Program-made: the position numbers and the translations under genes | Source: Planctomycetaceae bacterium | GTDB taxonomy: Bacteria; Planctomycetota; Planctomycetia; Pirellulales; Lacipirellulaceae | Length of the DNA: 64,000 nucleotides | Reading direction: 5' to 3' | Assembly (NCBI GenBank): GCA_002702655.1 | Contig: PABB01000015.1 | Coordinates: forward strand, 1 to 64,000 | Notes under the pieces: model-generated | The model's database searches: none | Told to the model about the DNA's origin: nothing | What the model saw: only the letters and a program-made list of their open reading frames with translations | Shown: positions 33,480 to 43,145 of the stretch, piece by piece | Position numbering within the stretch: the stretch's first letter is position 1 | Layout of the letters: each line of letters begins with the position of its first letter

Positions 33480-34748
33480 ATGTCGCACGCCCTGTCCGAC
33501 CACAGCGAATCCTATTTGTCGGAGCTGCGGCTATTTATCGAGGACATTTGCTGCGACCTGTGCTTGTTCGACGACGCGCTGCAGGGCGACGCCTGTTCGG
33601 GAGGGATCCGGGTCGACCGCGAGTTCCATCTCGGCGCCCCCAGCACGTTTGCCGACATTCGCATCGCGCCAGCCGGCGCCGCGCCGTACTTCATCGAGGT
33701 GAAGGTCGGTTATTCCGACGCGGCCCTGGTGCGGCATCTCGCGCGGAAATACTCGATCGACACGCCGCAGGTGAACGAGGCCGACAAGGTCGTGCTGGTC
33801 GTCGACGCGGAGGACCGCCCGCGCTGGAACGAGGTGGAGGCGGCGCTCCGCGCCCAGTTCAATCCGCGTCTGCAGTTGGAAGTGTTCGACGAATCGTCAT
33901 TGCAGGCGGCCGTTTTGGAGCGGCTGGGGGTGAACGTCGGCGCCATCACCGAGCAGCAACTGTTGGACGTGCGCGATCGGATCGAAAGCGCGCTGGGGTT
34001 TCAGGCGTTCGGCGGCGAGTCGATCGATTCGTATCGCAACGATCCGCTGCGGGCGGAACTGCTGTGGCATCTGGGCGCCAGCCGCCTGTGCGAATTGCGG
34101 GCCCGCGGGCGAAAGACGGCGCGCGAGATCCTGCCGCCGAAGCTCTATCGCGGCGTCGCGGTGCTGATGGCCGACTTGTCGTCGTTTTCCAGCTTTGTCC
34201 GCGATACGCCCGACCCCGATGTCATCCGTGAAAGCCTGACCAACTTCTACACGAAGAGCCGTTACAAGATCGTCAACGGCGGGGGGATGCTGTACCAGTT
34301 CGTCGGCGACGCGGTGATCGGTTTCTTCGGCGTGCCCGAGGCGAGCGCGTCGCCAATCGACGACTGTCTGGACGCGGCGCGGGCCCTGTTGGACATCGGC
34401 CACTCGGTGTCCGACCACTGGCAGCGACAGATCGATCGCGTGCAGCCGATGGGGGGCGCCCACATTGGTCTGACCATCGGCGACGTGGAGGTGCTGTCGT
34501 TGCGGCCGTTCAGTCGGACCCGCATCGGCGCGGTGAGCGACTCGATCAACATGGCCGCCCGCTTGCTGTCGGCGGCCGACGCGGGACAAATCGTCGTCAG
34601 CAACTCGTTCTATCACAAGCTGGACATGGACCGGCAGCGCGACTTTGTCGAACTCAAGCCGCTGGACGCCCGCAATGTGGGGCGGATCAAAGCGTGGAAG
34701 TTGGACTTGTCCGAGCGGTACGCCGATGCGGGGTCCGCGGGAAAGTGA
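33480..34748 (+). CDS. PD-(D/E)XK-like domain fused to class III nucleotidyl cyclase domain
   Basis: The protein has 422 residues. Residues about 45-150 look like a restriction-endonuclease-like fold: FADIRIAP (Asp59) followed after a short gap by YFIEVKVGY (Glu73, Lys75), then the strands KVVLVVDAE and LQLEVFDE. Residues about 225-410 form a class III cyclase domain. Both metal-binding Asp residues are visible (Asp232 in LMADLSSF, Asp277 in FVGDAVIGFFG), as are the Asn and Arg of SDSINMAARL. The usual adenine-selecting Lys before the GD motif is Gln273, so substrate choice is uncertain. The gene is divergent from recA and shares the candidate SOS operators. The ATG at 33480 follows GGAGG at 11 bases; upstream in-frame starts at 33426 and 33351 exist. 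Confidence 0.75.
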   Translation: MSHALSDHSESYLSELRLFIEDICCDLCLFDDALQGDACSGGIRVDREFHLGAPSTFADIRIAPAGAAPYFIEVKVGYSDAALVRHLARKYSIDTPQVNEADKVVLVVDAEDRPRWNEVEAALRAQFNPRLQLEVFDESSLQAAVLERLGVNVGAITEQQLLDVRDRIESALGFQAFGGESIDSYRNDPLRAELLWHLGASRLCELRARGRKTAREILPPKLYRGVAVLMADLSSFSSFVRDTPDPDVIRESLTNFYTKSRYKIVNGGGMLYQFVGDAVIGFFGVPEASASPIDDCLDAARALLDIGHSVSDHWQRQIDRVQPMGGAHIGLTIGDVEVLSLRPFSRTRIGAVSDSINMAARLLSAADAGQIVVSNSFYHKLDMDRQRDFVELKPLDARNVGRIKAWKLDLSERYADAGSAGK

Positions 34749-34995
34749 GATATCCTTCGACGCGCCGCCGTTCCCGATGCGAGCGGCGGCGTTAAATCCC
34801 GTTCGGAGTCGCCACTCCTGGGCGGCAACCGGCGCGCGGGAAAATTGACAGTCGCGGAAGCCATCGGTAGCTTGGCCGCCAGGGGACTCATTTCTCGTAC
34901 TGTTCGCGTCCCAGCCAGATTCCGCAACCCGGTTGATGTCTCGTGAAGTCGCCGGCGGCGCCCGCCGCCCTTTGCCACCGCAGGGAGTTCGTCTC

Positions 34996-35826
34996 ATGAA
35001 GGCCGCCAAGTCGGGCGTCGCTATTGTTGCTGTAACTCTTCTTTTCCCGGCCGCCGCGGTGGCCCAGTTCAAGATTCTAGACGGCCAGGGCTTCGAGGCG
35101 CCCGCGTACTCCCCCGGCACGCTCACCGGACAGACGGCGCTAATCGACAACGGCGCCAGCACGTTCGCCTGGACCGAGTTCGGCGGCGCGAGCACTGCCG
35201 TCGTGCAATTGGGCGTGGCCAGTTCCGGCGCGCAGAGTCTGCAGATCAATCGCGCGGCGAACGACGATCACCGCTGGACCGCCTACACGCCGGGCTACCC
35301 CGCCAATCAGTACGTGACCGTCGAGTGGGACATGCGGGTCGAGGACCCGAACCTGATCGGCGTGTTCGGGCCGTTCTTCGGCGTCGAAACGTACGACGAC
35401 ATGGGCGGCGGCGTGTTGCGCAGCGGGATGTTCGGGGTCGATGCCGCCACCGGCGAGTTGTTGTACGTCGACCGCAATGCGGGATTGTTGCCCACCCCGG
35501 GCGGCGAAACGGTCGAGTACGGCCAGTGGAATTCGTTTCGGATGGTCCTCGATTTCCAGAACAACGCGTACCAGGGATACTTCAACGGGGCGCAGGTCTT
35601 CACCACCTCGTTTGAAAATGCGGGCGTCGACGAGTTCACCGACGCCGACATTGCGGCGCTGGCCGCGGCGGGGGACGCCGCGTCGCAGGGGGCGACGGGC
35701 GTGGCGTACATTGACAACTTGGTCGTGTACGACGAGCTGGTCATTCCCGAGCCGGCCAGTCTGTTGTTGGCATGTGCCGGCCTGCTGGGCGGCGTGCTTG
35801 TCGCGCGCCGGCGACGCGATGGGTGA
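34996..35826 (+). CDS. exported PEP-CTERM protein
   Basis: The protein has 276 residues with a signal peptide (VAIVAVTLLFPAAAVA). It has a single jelly-roll-like domain rich in short strands (YVTVEWDMRVEDPNLIGVFG, WNSFRMVLDFQNNAYQGYFN), compatible with a lectin or LamG-like fold. The sorting tail is IPEPASLLLACAGLLGG plus RRRR. The start is chosen at the ATG with GGGAG nine bases upstream. Confidence 0.8.
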   Translation: MKAAKSGVAIVAVTLLFPAAAVAQFKILDGQGFEAPAYSPGTLTGQTALIDNGASTFAWTEFGGASTAVVQLGVASSGAQSLQINRAANDDHRWTAYTPGYPANQYVTVEWDMRVEDPNLIGVFGPFFGVETYDDMGGGVLRSGMFGVDAATGELLYVDRNAGLLPTPGGETVEYGQWNSFRMVLDFQNNAYQGYFNGAQVFTTSFENAGVDEFTDADIAALAAAGDAASQGATGVAYIDNLVVYDELVIPEPASLLLACAGLLGGVLVARRRRDG

Positions 35827-35879
35827 GCGGTGCTGCAGATCGAGCGACGAGTTGTGATACCGTTTGAGGGACGCGACGG

Positions 35880-35955
35880 GGTGGCTGGGGACGTAGCGCA
35901 GCGAAGCCCCCAGGATTTCCTCTGGGGGCTCCCTCCGGTCGTCCCCAGCCACCCC
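35880..35955. repeat. GGCTGGGGAC palindromic repeat, intergenic
   Basis: A complete copy lies between two plus-strand genes. The outer arms GTGGCTGGGGACG and CGTCCCCAGCCACC and the inner AGCCCCCAG and CTGGGGGCT are intact. Confidence 0.9.
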
Positions 35956-36001
35956 GATTTGCTTCACATCGCATCATCACCGAGCGGCGGGGCGAATTGA
36001 C

Positions 36002-36223
36002 ATGGTCGAAGCGGCATTGGCAATTATCGAACTGCTCGCGTTGTTGGGCAGTTTCGTGTCAATGGCCTACCGCACTGGACGGCGTGGGCTGGGCTACCCC
36101 GTCCCCGAGCCGCCGACAACGCACTTCAGGCGGGCGTCCGACGTGGTGGCCGGCGTCATCGCGGTGGGCGTCGTGTCGGCCGTCGTGGTTCTCCTGGTGA
36201 TCTGGCTGACTGGCGGGCCGTGA
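36002..36223 (+). CDS. small membrane protein, hypothetical
   Basis: The protein has 73 residues with a hydrophobic N-terminal segment (ALAIIELLALLGSFVSMAY) and a second span near the end (VIAVGVVSAVVVLLVIWL). The middle is basic and Pro-containing. No family was recognised. The ATG is clear but there is no strong ribosome site; the coding nature rests on length and hydrophobic pattern. Confidence 0.4.
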   Translation: MVEAALAIIELLALLGSFVSMAYRTGRRGLGYPVPEPPTTHFRRASDVVAGVIAVGVVSAVVVLLVIWLTGGP

Positions 36224-36269
36224 CGTCAGACGAAGTGCCGCGTTCCCCGGCAACAGCAGTGACGGCGAT

Positions 36270-36297
36270 CTTGTCTGATCGAACTTGTCTGATCGAA
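36270..36297 (+). repeat. tandem 14-bp direct repeat, possible operator
   Basis: CTTGTCTGATCGAA occurs twice back to back, ending 38 bp before the start of the next small gene. The position and exact duplication suggest a regulator-binding site, but there is no independent support. Confidence 0.5.
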
Positions 36298-36335
36298 GAC
36301 AGGTTTTTCCTGGTTCTTTCTTGCGAGGATCTGCA

Positions 36336-36614
36336 GTGAGATATTTGAAAGCGTCGTGCGCAGTGCTCTTGGCCTGCGCGGTCATCTGGGTTGCTGCGGC
36401 GCAATTGGCCGACGGCGGCAGCGAGGGCGAGTTGCCGGCGGCCGATCCGCCGCAGTTGCAGGTCGTGGCGTACCCGAGCGGTCTGACGGGATTTTTCGAT
36501 CCCACGACAAGTCAGCTTCATGTTTACGGAGCGGACCTGAAGACGCCGTTCATGAGCGTGCAGGTGGAGAAGCTCGGCGAGCCGCTGAAAGTAATGAAAG
36601 AGCCGCCGCAGTGA
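36336..36614 (+). CDS. small exported hypothetical protein
   Basis: The protein has 92 residues. It starts with GTG preceded by GAGG seven bases upstream. The N-terminus (YLKASCAVLLACAVIWVAAAQLA) is a signal peptide or anchor, and the remainder is a short domain with FFDPTTSQLHVYGADLKTPFM. This resembles small planctomycete proteins of unknown role. It lies just downstream of the tandem 14-bp repeat. Confidence 0.55.
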   Translation: MRYLKASCAVLLACAVIWVAAAQLADGGSEGELPAADPPQLQVVAYPSGLTGFFDPTTSQLHVYGADLKTPFMSVQVEKLGEPLKVMKEPPQ

Positions 36615-36668
36615 GTGCGTGCCTTTTGTAACCGTATGGCTGAGCGTTACGCGGGCGCCCAGACCGCT

Positions 36669-39497
36669 CTATTGCTCCGCGTTTTCGCTCAGCACATCCG
36701 CGTACTGCTCGCTTAACCGGTCCGCCTCGGCTTCGGCCGTGGGCGACTCGGGCTCGAGCGAGCGCAGCAGTTCGATGGCTTCGCTGAGCAGCGGGCGCGC
36801 TGCGGCGGCGTCGCCTGCTTTGGCGGCGCACTCGCCCTGCACCGCCAGCGCCAGGGCCAAGTCTTCACCGAAGAAAATGTCGTCGGGCACTTCGGTCACG
36901 ATGGCTCGCAGCACCGGAGCGGCGTCGGCGGCATGGGCGGCGGCCGACTCGAGCTTGCCCAGCGCCAGTTGCGATTGGGCCAGCCGCACGGTGCTGGTCA
37001 GCAGCAAGTCTTCGTAGTCAATGACGGCGGGGTTTTCCTCGTGCAGTTGGGCGAAGGCGTCGTAGGCGGCTTGCAGTTTCAATTCGGCGGCGGCGTGGTC
37101 GTCGGCCGCGGCGAGCAACTCGCCCCACATCTGCACGTTCTGGGCGAGTTGTTCCTGCGCGTCGAGACTGCGCGGCGACAAGTCCAGCGCGCGACGAAAC
37201 GCCACATCGGCATCGGCCACGGCGCTCAACGCGAGCTCTGCCTGCTCCGAGTCGCGATAGAGCCGCGCCAGGTTGTTGAATCCCTTGCCCAAATCGACTT
37301 GCTGGGCGAAGTCATCGGGGTCGTTCAGTGCGTCGCGCCGCACCGTCTGAGCGGCCTCGAAGAACGCGATTGCCGCGTCGGTGTGCTCCGGGCCGCTGGC
37401 CAACTCGGCCAAGCCTTGGTTCATCAGCGAGTTGGCGAGCTTGCGCTGGTACTCCTGGTTGCCCGGCTCGGCGTCGACCAGTTCCTGCCGCAGCGTGGCC
37501 GAGCGGGCGAATTGCTCGCGGGCGTCGGCGATCTGCCCCGTGGCGAGTCGCGCGCCGCCCAGGGCGTTCACCGCATTGGCAAGCAGCATCTTCTGGGCGT
37601 CGCCAGGAGCCGCCTGATAGGCCGCGTCCGCCAGCCGCACGGCCGTGGCAAAATGTTCCCCGGCCGCGTCACGCTCGCCCAGGTCGTGCAGGATGCGGCC
37701 CAGGTTGTACTCGGCCGCGGCCAACTCGTCGCGCAGCGCGGGGTTGCTTTCGTTCTCCGCCAGGAAATCCTCGTAGTAGGTCTGCGCGGACGACAGCAGA
37801 TTCTTCCGCAGCGTTTGCATGCCGGGTTGGTCCAGCAGCGTGTCTTCGCTGACGTTGGTAAAGTAGTCGTCGACCGCCTGGCGGGCCTTGTCGAGATTGC
37901 GTTCCGCCTGGGTCCGCAGCGCCGACTCGCGGCGTTGGGCGGCCTGCGACCAGACGAGCCCCACGGCCAACGCCGCCGCGGTGACCAGCAGCGCCGCCAG
38001 CGTGCTCATCACCAGCGCCCGGCGACGTTTCATCCACCGCCAGGTCCGCACCCGCCATGGCTCCTCGTAGGCCGTAACTGGCTCGTCGGCCAGATAGCGT
38101 TCCACGTCGTCGGCCAGCGTGCGGGCGGTCAGGTAGCGTTCGCGCGGGTCGCGGGCCATCGCCTTGAGGCAGATCGCCTCCAACGGGCGCGGAATCGACG
38201 GCAAAACCTCGCGCGGCGGCTCGAACCGGCCGGCGCGGACGTCTTCCAGCAGCGTGCTGCGGTCGCTGCGGGCGAAGGGCGCTTCGCCGGTGATCAGGTG
38301 GAACAGCGTCGCTCCCAGGCTGTAGATGTCGGTCGCGGGCCCGAGCTGGTCAATTTGCCCCATCGCTTGCTCGGGGCTCATGTACGCCGGCGTGCCGACG
38401 ATCAGCCCCATTTGCGTGGCCGTGGAATGCTCGGCCGCCATCGGCCGCACCGGCAACTCGACCGTGTCGGTGGGGCCGATTTCCTCGCCAATCACCTTGG
38501 CCAGGCCCCAGTCGACCACCAGCGTCTCGCCATACTTGCCCAGCATGATATTGCCGGGCTTCAGGTCGCGGTGCAGCACGCAACGGTTGTGGGCGTACTC
38601 GATCGCGTTGCAGACGTCGATAAATCGACCCAGCAGTTGGCGGAAATGCAGTTCGCGCTCGGCCCCCGTGCCGCCGGCCTGGCCGCGGTGGTATTCGTCG
38701 ATCGCGATCTGCATGTTGTCGCCGCGGATGAACCGCATGGCGTAAAACGGCCGCCCGTCGGCATACTGGCCCAGGCCGTACACAGGCACGACGCCAGGGT
38801 GCTCCAACGAGCCGGTGATCTCCGCCTCGACCAAGAACCGCTGCCGCGCTTCGTCGGAGTCGGCGTGTTTGGCCAGGATCTCCTTGAGCGCCACCTCGCG
38901 GTTGAGTTCCACGTCGCGCGCCAGCGACACCATGCCCAACCCGCCGCGGGAGAACATTTTGAGCACCGAGTACCGCACGGCCGCGGGGGTCGATAGCGGC
39001 ACGTGCCCCTCGACGGCGCCGCGGACTTCGACCTCGCGGCGATTGGGCGCGGCGGGCTGAGCGATGGTCTCTGAATGCGGGGAAGGAACATTGGTTGAGT
39101 CGCCCGCGCGATCGCTGGCCGCGTCGGAGTCCAGCGCCATCGGCGCGCCGGTGGCGTGAGGATCGTACGCCGCGGGCGCCAAGCTGAGCGTTTGCTGCCA
39201 ATCCTCCAGTCCGGCCGCCGTGACGACGTCGCGCGTGGCGCCAGTTACGTCGAGCGCCGCCAGGCTGGCCGCCGCGTCGCCCGCGTGCCGCGCCAGATGC
39301 GCGTCGACCAGCGAGTTGAGCAGCTTGGATTCGGCGTCGTTGAGCGCCCCCTGCTGGGCGAGAATGTCGGCCAGCGGCGTGTCGCGGCGGCGACGCCACT
39401 CGGTGCTGGCGGCGAGAAACTGCTCACGCGTCACAAAATCGAGTTGCAGGGCCAGCATCCCGGCGAGCAAGTTGCGATCGGCGGCGGAATCGCTCAC
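36669..39497 (-). CDS. membrane Ser/Thr protein kinase with TPR-like exterior
   Basis: The protein has 942 residues. The N-terminal 150 residues form a helical leader frequent in planctomycete kinases. The kinase domain (about 176-440) has the Gly-rich loop RGGLGMVSLAR, the VAIK-type VALKEI, the catalytic HRDLKPGN near 305 and DWG in place of DFG near 331. A membrane span lies near 485-510 (ALVMSTLAALLVTAAALAVGL). The extracytoplasmic C-terminus has about ten helical repeats of tetratricopeptide type, probably for sensing or docking. The start is GTG with GGAG nearby. A PPP phosphatase gene lies directly upstream on the same strand. Confidence 0.9.
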   Translation of the reverse strand: MSDSAADRNLLAGMLALQLDFVTREQFLAASTEWRRRRDTPLADILAQQGALNDAESKLLNSLVDAHLARHAGDAAASLAALDVTGATRDVVTAAGLEDWQQTLSLAPAAYDPHATGAPMALDSDAASDRAGDSTNVPSPHSETIAQPAAPNRREVEVRGAVEGHVPLSTPAAVRYSVLKMFSRGGLGMVSLARDVELNREVALKEILAKHADSDEARQRFLVEAEITGSLEHPGVVPVYGLGQYADGRPFYAMRFIRGDNMQIAIDEYHRGQAGGTGAERELHFRQLLGRFIDVCNAIEYAHNRCVLHRDLKPGNIMLGKYGETLVVDWGLAKVIGEEIGPTDTVELPVRPMAAEHSTATQMGLIVGTPAYMSPEQAMGQIDQLGPATDIYSLGATLFHLITGEAPFARSDRSTLLEDVRAGRFEPPREVLPSIPRPLEAICLKAMARDPRERYLTARTLADDVERYLADEPVTAYEEPWRVRTWRWMKRRRALVMSTLAALLVTAAALAVGLVWSQAAQRRESALRTQAERNLDKARQAVDDYFTNVSEDTLLDQPGMQTLRKNLLSSAQTYYEDFLAENESNPALRDELAAAEYNLGRILHDLGERDAAGEHFATAVRLADAAYQAAPGDAQKMLLANAVNALGGARLATGQIADAREQFARSATLRQELVDAEPGNQEYQRKLANSLMNQGLAELASGPEHTDAAIAFFEAAQTVRRDALNDPDDFAQQVDLGKGFNNLARLYRDSEQAELALSAVADADVAFRRALDLSPRSLDAQEQLAQNVQMWGELLAAADDHAAAELKLQAAYDAFAQLHEENPAVIDYEDLLLTSTVRLAQSQLALGKLESAAAHAADAAPVLRAIVTEVPDDIFFGEDLALALAVQGECAAKAGDAAAARPLLSEAIELLRSLEPESPTAEAEADRLSEQYADVLSENAEQ

Positions 39498-39650
39498 GGG
39501 CAGTTCTCCACGACGGCCCGTCGGCGGCGGCGGGCGGATGGCAGCAGGCGCACGCTATCATAGGCGGCCCGGCCGGACGCCGCAAAAGCGCTTTGCGGAC
39601 CGGGAGGCGGCTGGGACCGTCGCGTGGCCGTGGTTCGAATCGCCCAGCGG

Positions 39651-40373
39651 TCAGGCCGTCGCCTGCACGGCCGGTACGATGTCCTCGCGCGACTCGCCGG
39701 TCTCGCGCGCCTGCCACACGTGCCCGGTGCTCGGCTCCAGCGCCGTGAGCCACTCGCCGCCGCAACAGTACGTGTCGATGCACACCAGGTGCCCCAAGTT
39801 GACGATGCGGCCCTGCTTGTTGGACGAGTGCCCCAGGACGGCCGTCTTGCCCGAGCGGTGCGGCCCGGGCGTGTGCCACTTGAGCGACTGCCAGCGCAGG
39901 TCCCGCCAGGGCTGCCGGTCGAGCGCCCGCGTCGCCCAGTAATTTCCGTGGGCAAAAAACTCGCCGGGCGTTTCGTACACGTCGACCCAGGTGCGCATGA
40001 ACGCCAAGTGATCCGCATCGATGGCGTCGACCCCCTTGCCGTGGCCGTAGGAGTCGAGCGTCTCGGCCCCGCCGTGATACAGCCACTCCTGCACCGGCAT
40101 ATGCCCGTCCACCGCGTCCAGCAACATCTGCTCGTGGTTGCCCATGATGCAGACCAAGTGGCACCGCTCGCGCAACACCAGCAGTTGCTCGATCGCGCCG
40201 TGCGAATCGGGTCCGCGATCGACCACGTCGCCCAGCGCGACAATTGTGTCGCCCGCCTGCGGCTGGATCATCTCCAACACCGTGGCCAGCGCCGTGGCGC
40301 AGCCATGCACGTCGCCCACGGCAATGGTGCGTCCGGCGACTTCGGTCTTGGAGGCGGTCTTACGCTGCGGCAC
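39651..40373 (-). CDS. PPP-family Ser/Thr protein phosphatase / ApaH-like
   Basis: The protein has 240 residues with the three metal-binding signatures of the PPP superfamily: GDVHG, GDVVDRG and GNHEQ. A later HGNYW and GHSSNKQG supply further His ligands. It could be a protein phosphatase or a diadenosine-tetraphosphatase-like enzyme. The stop is about 150 bp before the start of the kinase gene on the same strand, suggesting a kinase-phosphatase pair. The start codon is GTG. Confidence 0.85.
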   Translation of the reverse strand: MPQRKTASKTEVAGRTIAVGDVHGCATALATVLEMIQPQAGDTIVALGDVVDRGPDSHGAIEQLLVLRERCHLVCIMGNHEQMLLDAVDGHMPVQEWLYHGGAETLDSYGHGKGVDAIDADHLAFMRTWVDVYETPGEFFAHGNYWATRALDRQPWRDLRWQSLKWHTPGPHRSGKTAVLGHSSNKQGRIVNLGHLVCIDTYCCGGEWLTALEPSTGHVWQARETGESREDIVPAVQATA

Positions 40374-40610
40374 GGGCGAATCAGGCGGCGGTCAGCGGTG
40401 GCGGGGGCGACTCCCGCCAGACTGCGCGGCGGGAACGGCACAAAGCGCTTGATTGTTTCGCGAATGCTCGCACGTGGCAAGCTGAGTCGCCTCCTGGCAG
40501 ATGATGCTGCTCGATGCGCGCCGATCGCCGCGGCGCGGTCAATTGACAATCCCCCCCGCGCCGATAGGATGAACCGTTCCGGCTCGATGCTAAGTGCAAG
40601 GGCCGCTTGA

Positions 40611-42044
<1,434 letters not shown>

Positions 42045-42064
42045 GCAATGCGGCCGCCGAGGGC

Positions 42065-42302
42065 GTGCCACGGCTGTGTCAGCCGTGCTGCCTTCGCAAA
42101 GCGGCCGTTACCCGAGCTTGAGCCCCGCAAGGGGCGGCGCTACGACAGCCCAGGGCGCAGCCCTGGGAACACACACCACAGTTGATCGAAAGCCCCAACG
42201 GGGCGGCGCTAGCGCCGCCCCGGCGCCACAGGCGTGCCGTGCTGCCTTCGTGCGGCGGACCGCCACATCAAGTCCGCACGGCTGACACAGCCGTGGCACG
42301 CG
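42065..42302. repeat. CACGGCTGTGTCAGCCGTG repeat pair split by a second repeat
   Basis: The outer arms GTGCCACGGCTGTGTCAGCC (42067 onward) and ...GGCTGACACAGCCGTGGCAC (to 42300) are reverse complements. The interval holds a different palindromic element (CCGCAAGGGGCGGCGCTA ... TAGCGCCGCCCC, with CCCAGGG/CCCTGGG). The inner element is flanked by a 15-bp direct repeat GCCGTGCTGCCTTCG (42082-42096 and 42236-42250), as if one repeat had entered another. Confidence 0.75.
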
Positions 42303-42378
42303 TCACCTCACCTTTGCCTTTCTTCCCAGCCGAGCCGCTGCGGCGATTTCTTTCCCGCCATTTGAGACGACCACGACC

Positions 42379-42771
42379 ATGCAACGCCTCTCCCGCCTCG
42401 CTCTGCTGCTCGCCGTGACCTCCTGCTGCGGCTGCACCGATTCCACCACCGAAACGCCTGAAACAACCGCGGCCGCCCCGGCGCCGTTCAATGTCGAAGG
42501 CCTGCCGACTGTCGAGATCAGCGTGCCCGACATGATGTGCGAGCAGTCGTGCGTCCCGAAGGTGCGCAAATCGCTCGCGTCCCGCGCCGGCGTGAAGGAC
42601 GTGCAAGTCGACCTGGAGACCAAGACCGCGGTGGTGGCCGTCGATGAAAGCGAGTTCGACGTCGACGACGCCATTGCCGACCTGCTGGACCTGGGCTTCG
42701 ACGGCACGCACGTCGCCGGCGTCGAACCAGTCGACCCCGCCGGCCCGGCGCTCACGCCGCCGGAGAATTGA
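42379..42771 (+). CDS. HMA-domain lipoprotein
   Basis: The protein has 130 residues. A lipoprotein signal (LALLLAVTSCCGC) predicts acylation and membrane attachment. The mature part is a heavy-metal-associated domain (VEISVPDMMCEQSCVPKVRKSL ... VQVDLETKTAVVAV ... LLDLGFDGTHV). The usual CxxC metal site is replaced by CEQSC, with one extra residue between the cysteines. It is coupled to the next membrane gene, whose start overlaps or closely follows its stop. A periplasmic metal carrier or sensor is likely. Confidence 0.75.
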   Translation: MQRLSRLALLLAVTSCCGCTDSTTETPETTAAAPAPFNVEGLPTVEISVPDMMCEQSCVPKVRKSLASRAGVKDVQVDLETKTAVVAVDESEFDVDDAIADLLDLGFDGTHVAGVEPVDPAGPALTPPEN

Positions 42772-42782
42772 GGTCGCCAACC

Positions 42783-43130
42783 GTGTGCTGCGGCCCAATC
42801 TTCGGTCGACTCGGCAAGCCGTTTGTCATCCTGCAGGCGGCGGGGCTGCTGTTCCTGGGTTGCTGGATCATCTGGCACGGCGACGAGTTGACGGCATTCA
42901 TGCTGCATCTCGTCGGCGAGGAGGCGGCCCTGGGCGAAGCAAACGTGGTTCGCGACGCCTCGGGAGGCGTGCTGCTCACCAACCCGGCAGCGATGGCTCG
43001 CTGGGCGGTGCTCGTCTACGGGGCCGCAACGCTGCTGATTGTCGCCGCGGCGACGCTGCTGGTGCTCGTCGCGCGAGATTCCGCGCACGTTGGGCGGGAC
43101 AATCCCGCCGCCGCACGGTCGAGCGAATGA
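42783..43130 (+). CDS. small membrane protein coupled to the HMA lipoprotein
   Basis: The protein has about 115 residues with two spans (FVILQAAGLLFLGCWIIWHG and WAVLVYGAATLLIVAAATLLVLV) and a CCG motif at its N-terminus. It starts with GTG preceded by GAGG at nine bases, 11 bases after the HMA stop; a TTG overlapping that stop is an alternative. No family is known to me. The coupling suggests it works with the metal-binding lipoprotein. Confidence 0.55.
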   Translation: MCCGPIFGRLGKPFVILQAAGLLFLGCWIIWHGDELTAFMLHLVGEEAALGEANVVRDASGGVLLTNPAAMARWAVLVYGAATLLIVAAATLLVLVARDSAHVGRDNPAAARSSE

Positions 43131-43145
43131 CTTAGGGTCGGGCAC

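Noticed and set aside
39600-39660. tRNA-like T-loop GGTTCGAATC between phosphatase and kinase genes
   Set aside because: No acceptor, D or anticodon stems can be paired around it.
42065-42302. CRISPR-like array downstream of thiC
   Set aside because: Repeats are inverted and of different types, with no regular spacing and no cas genes.
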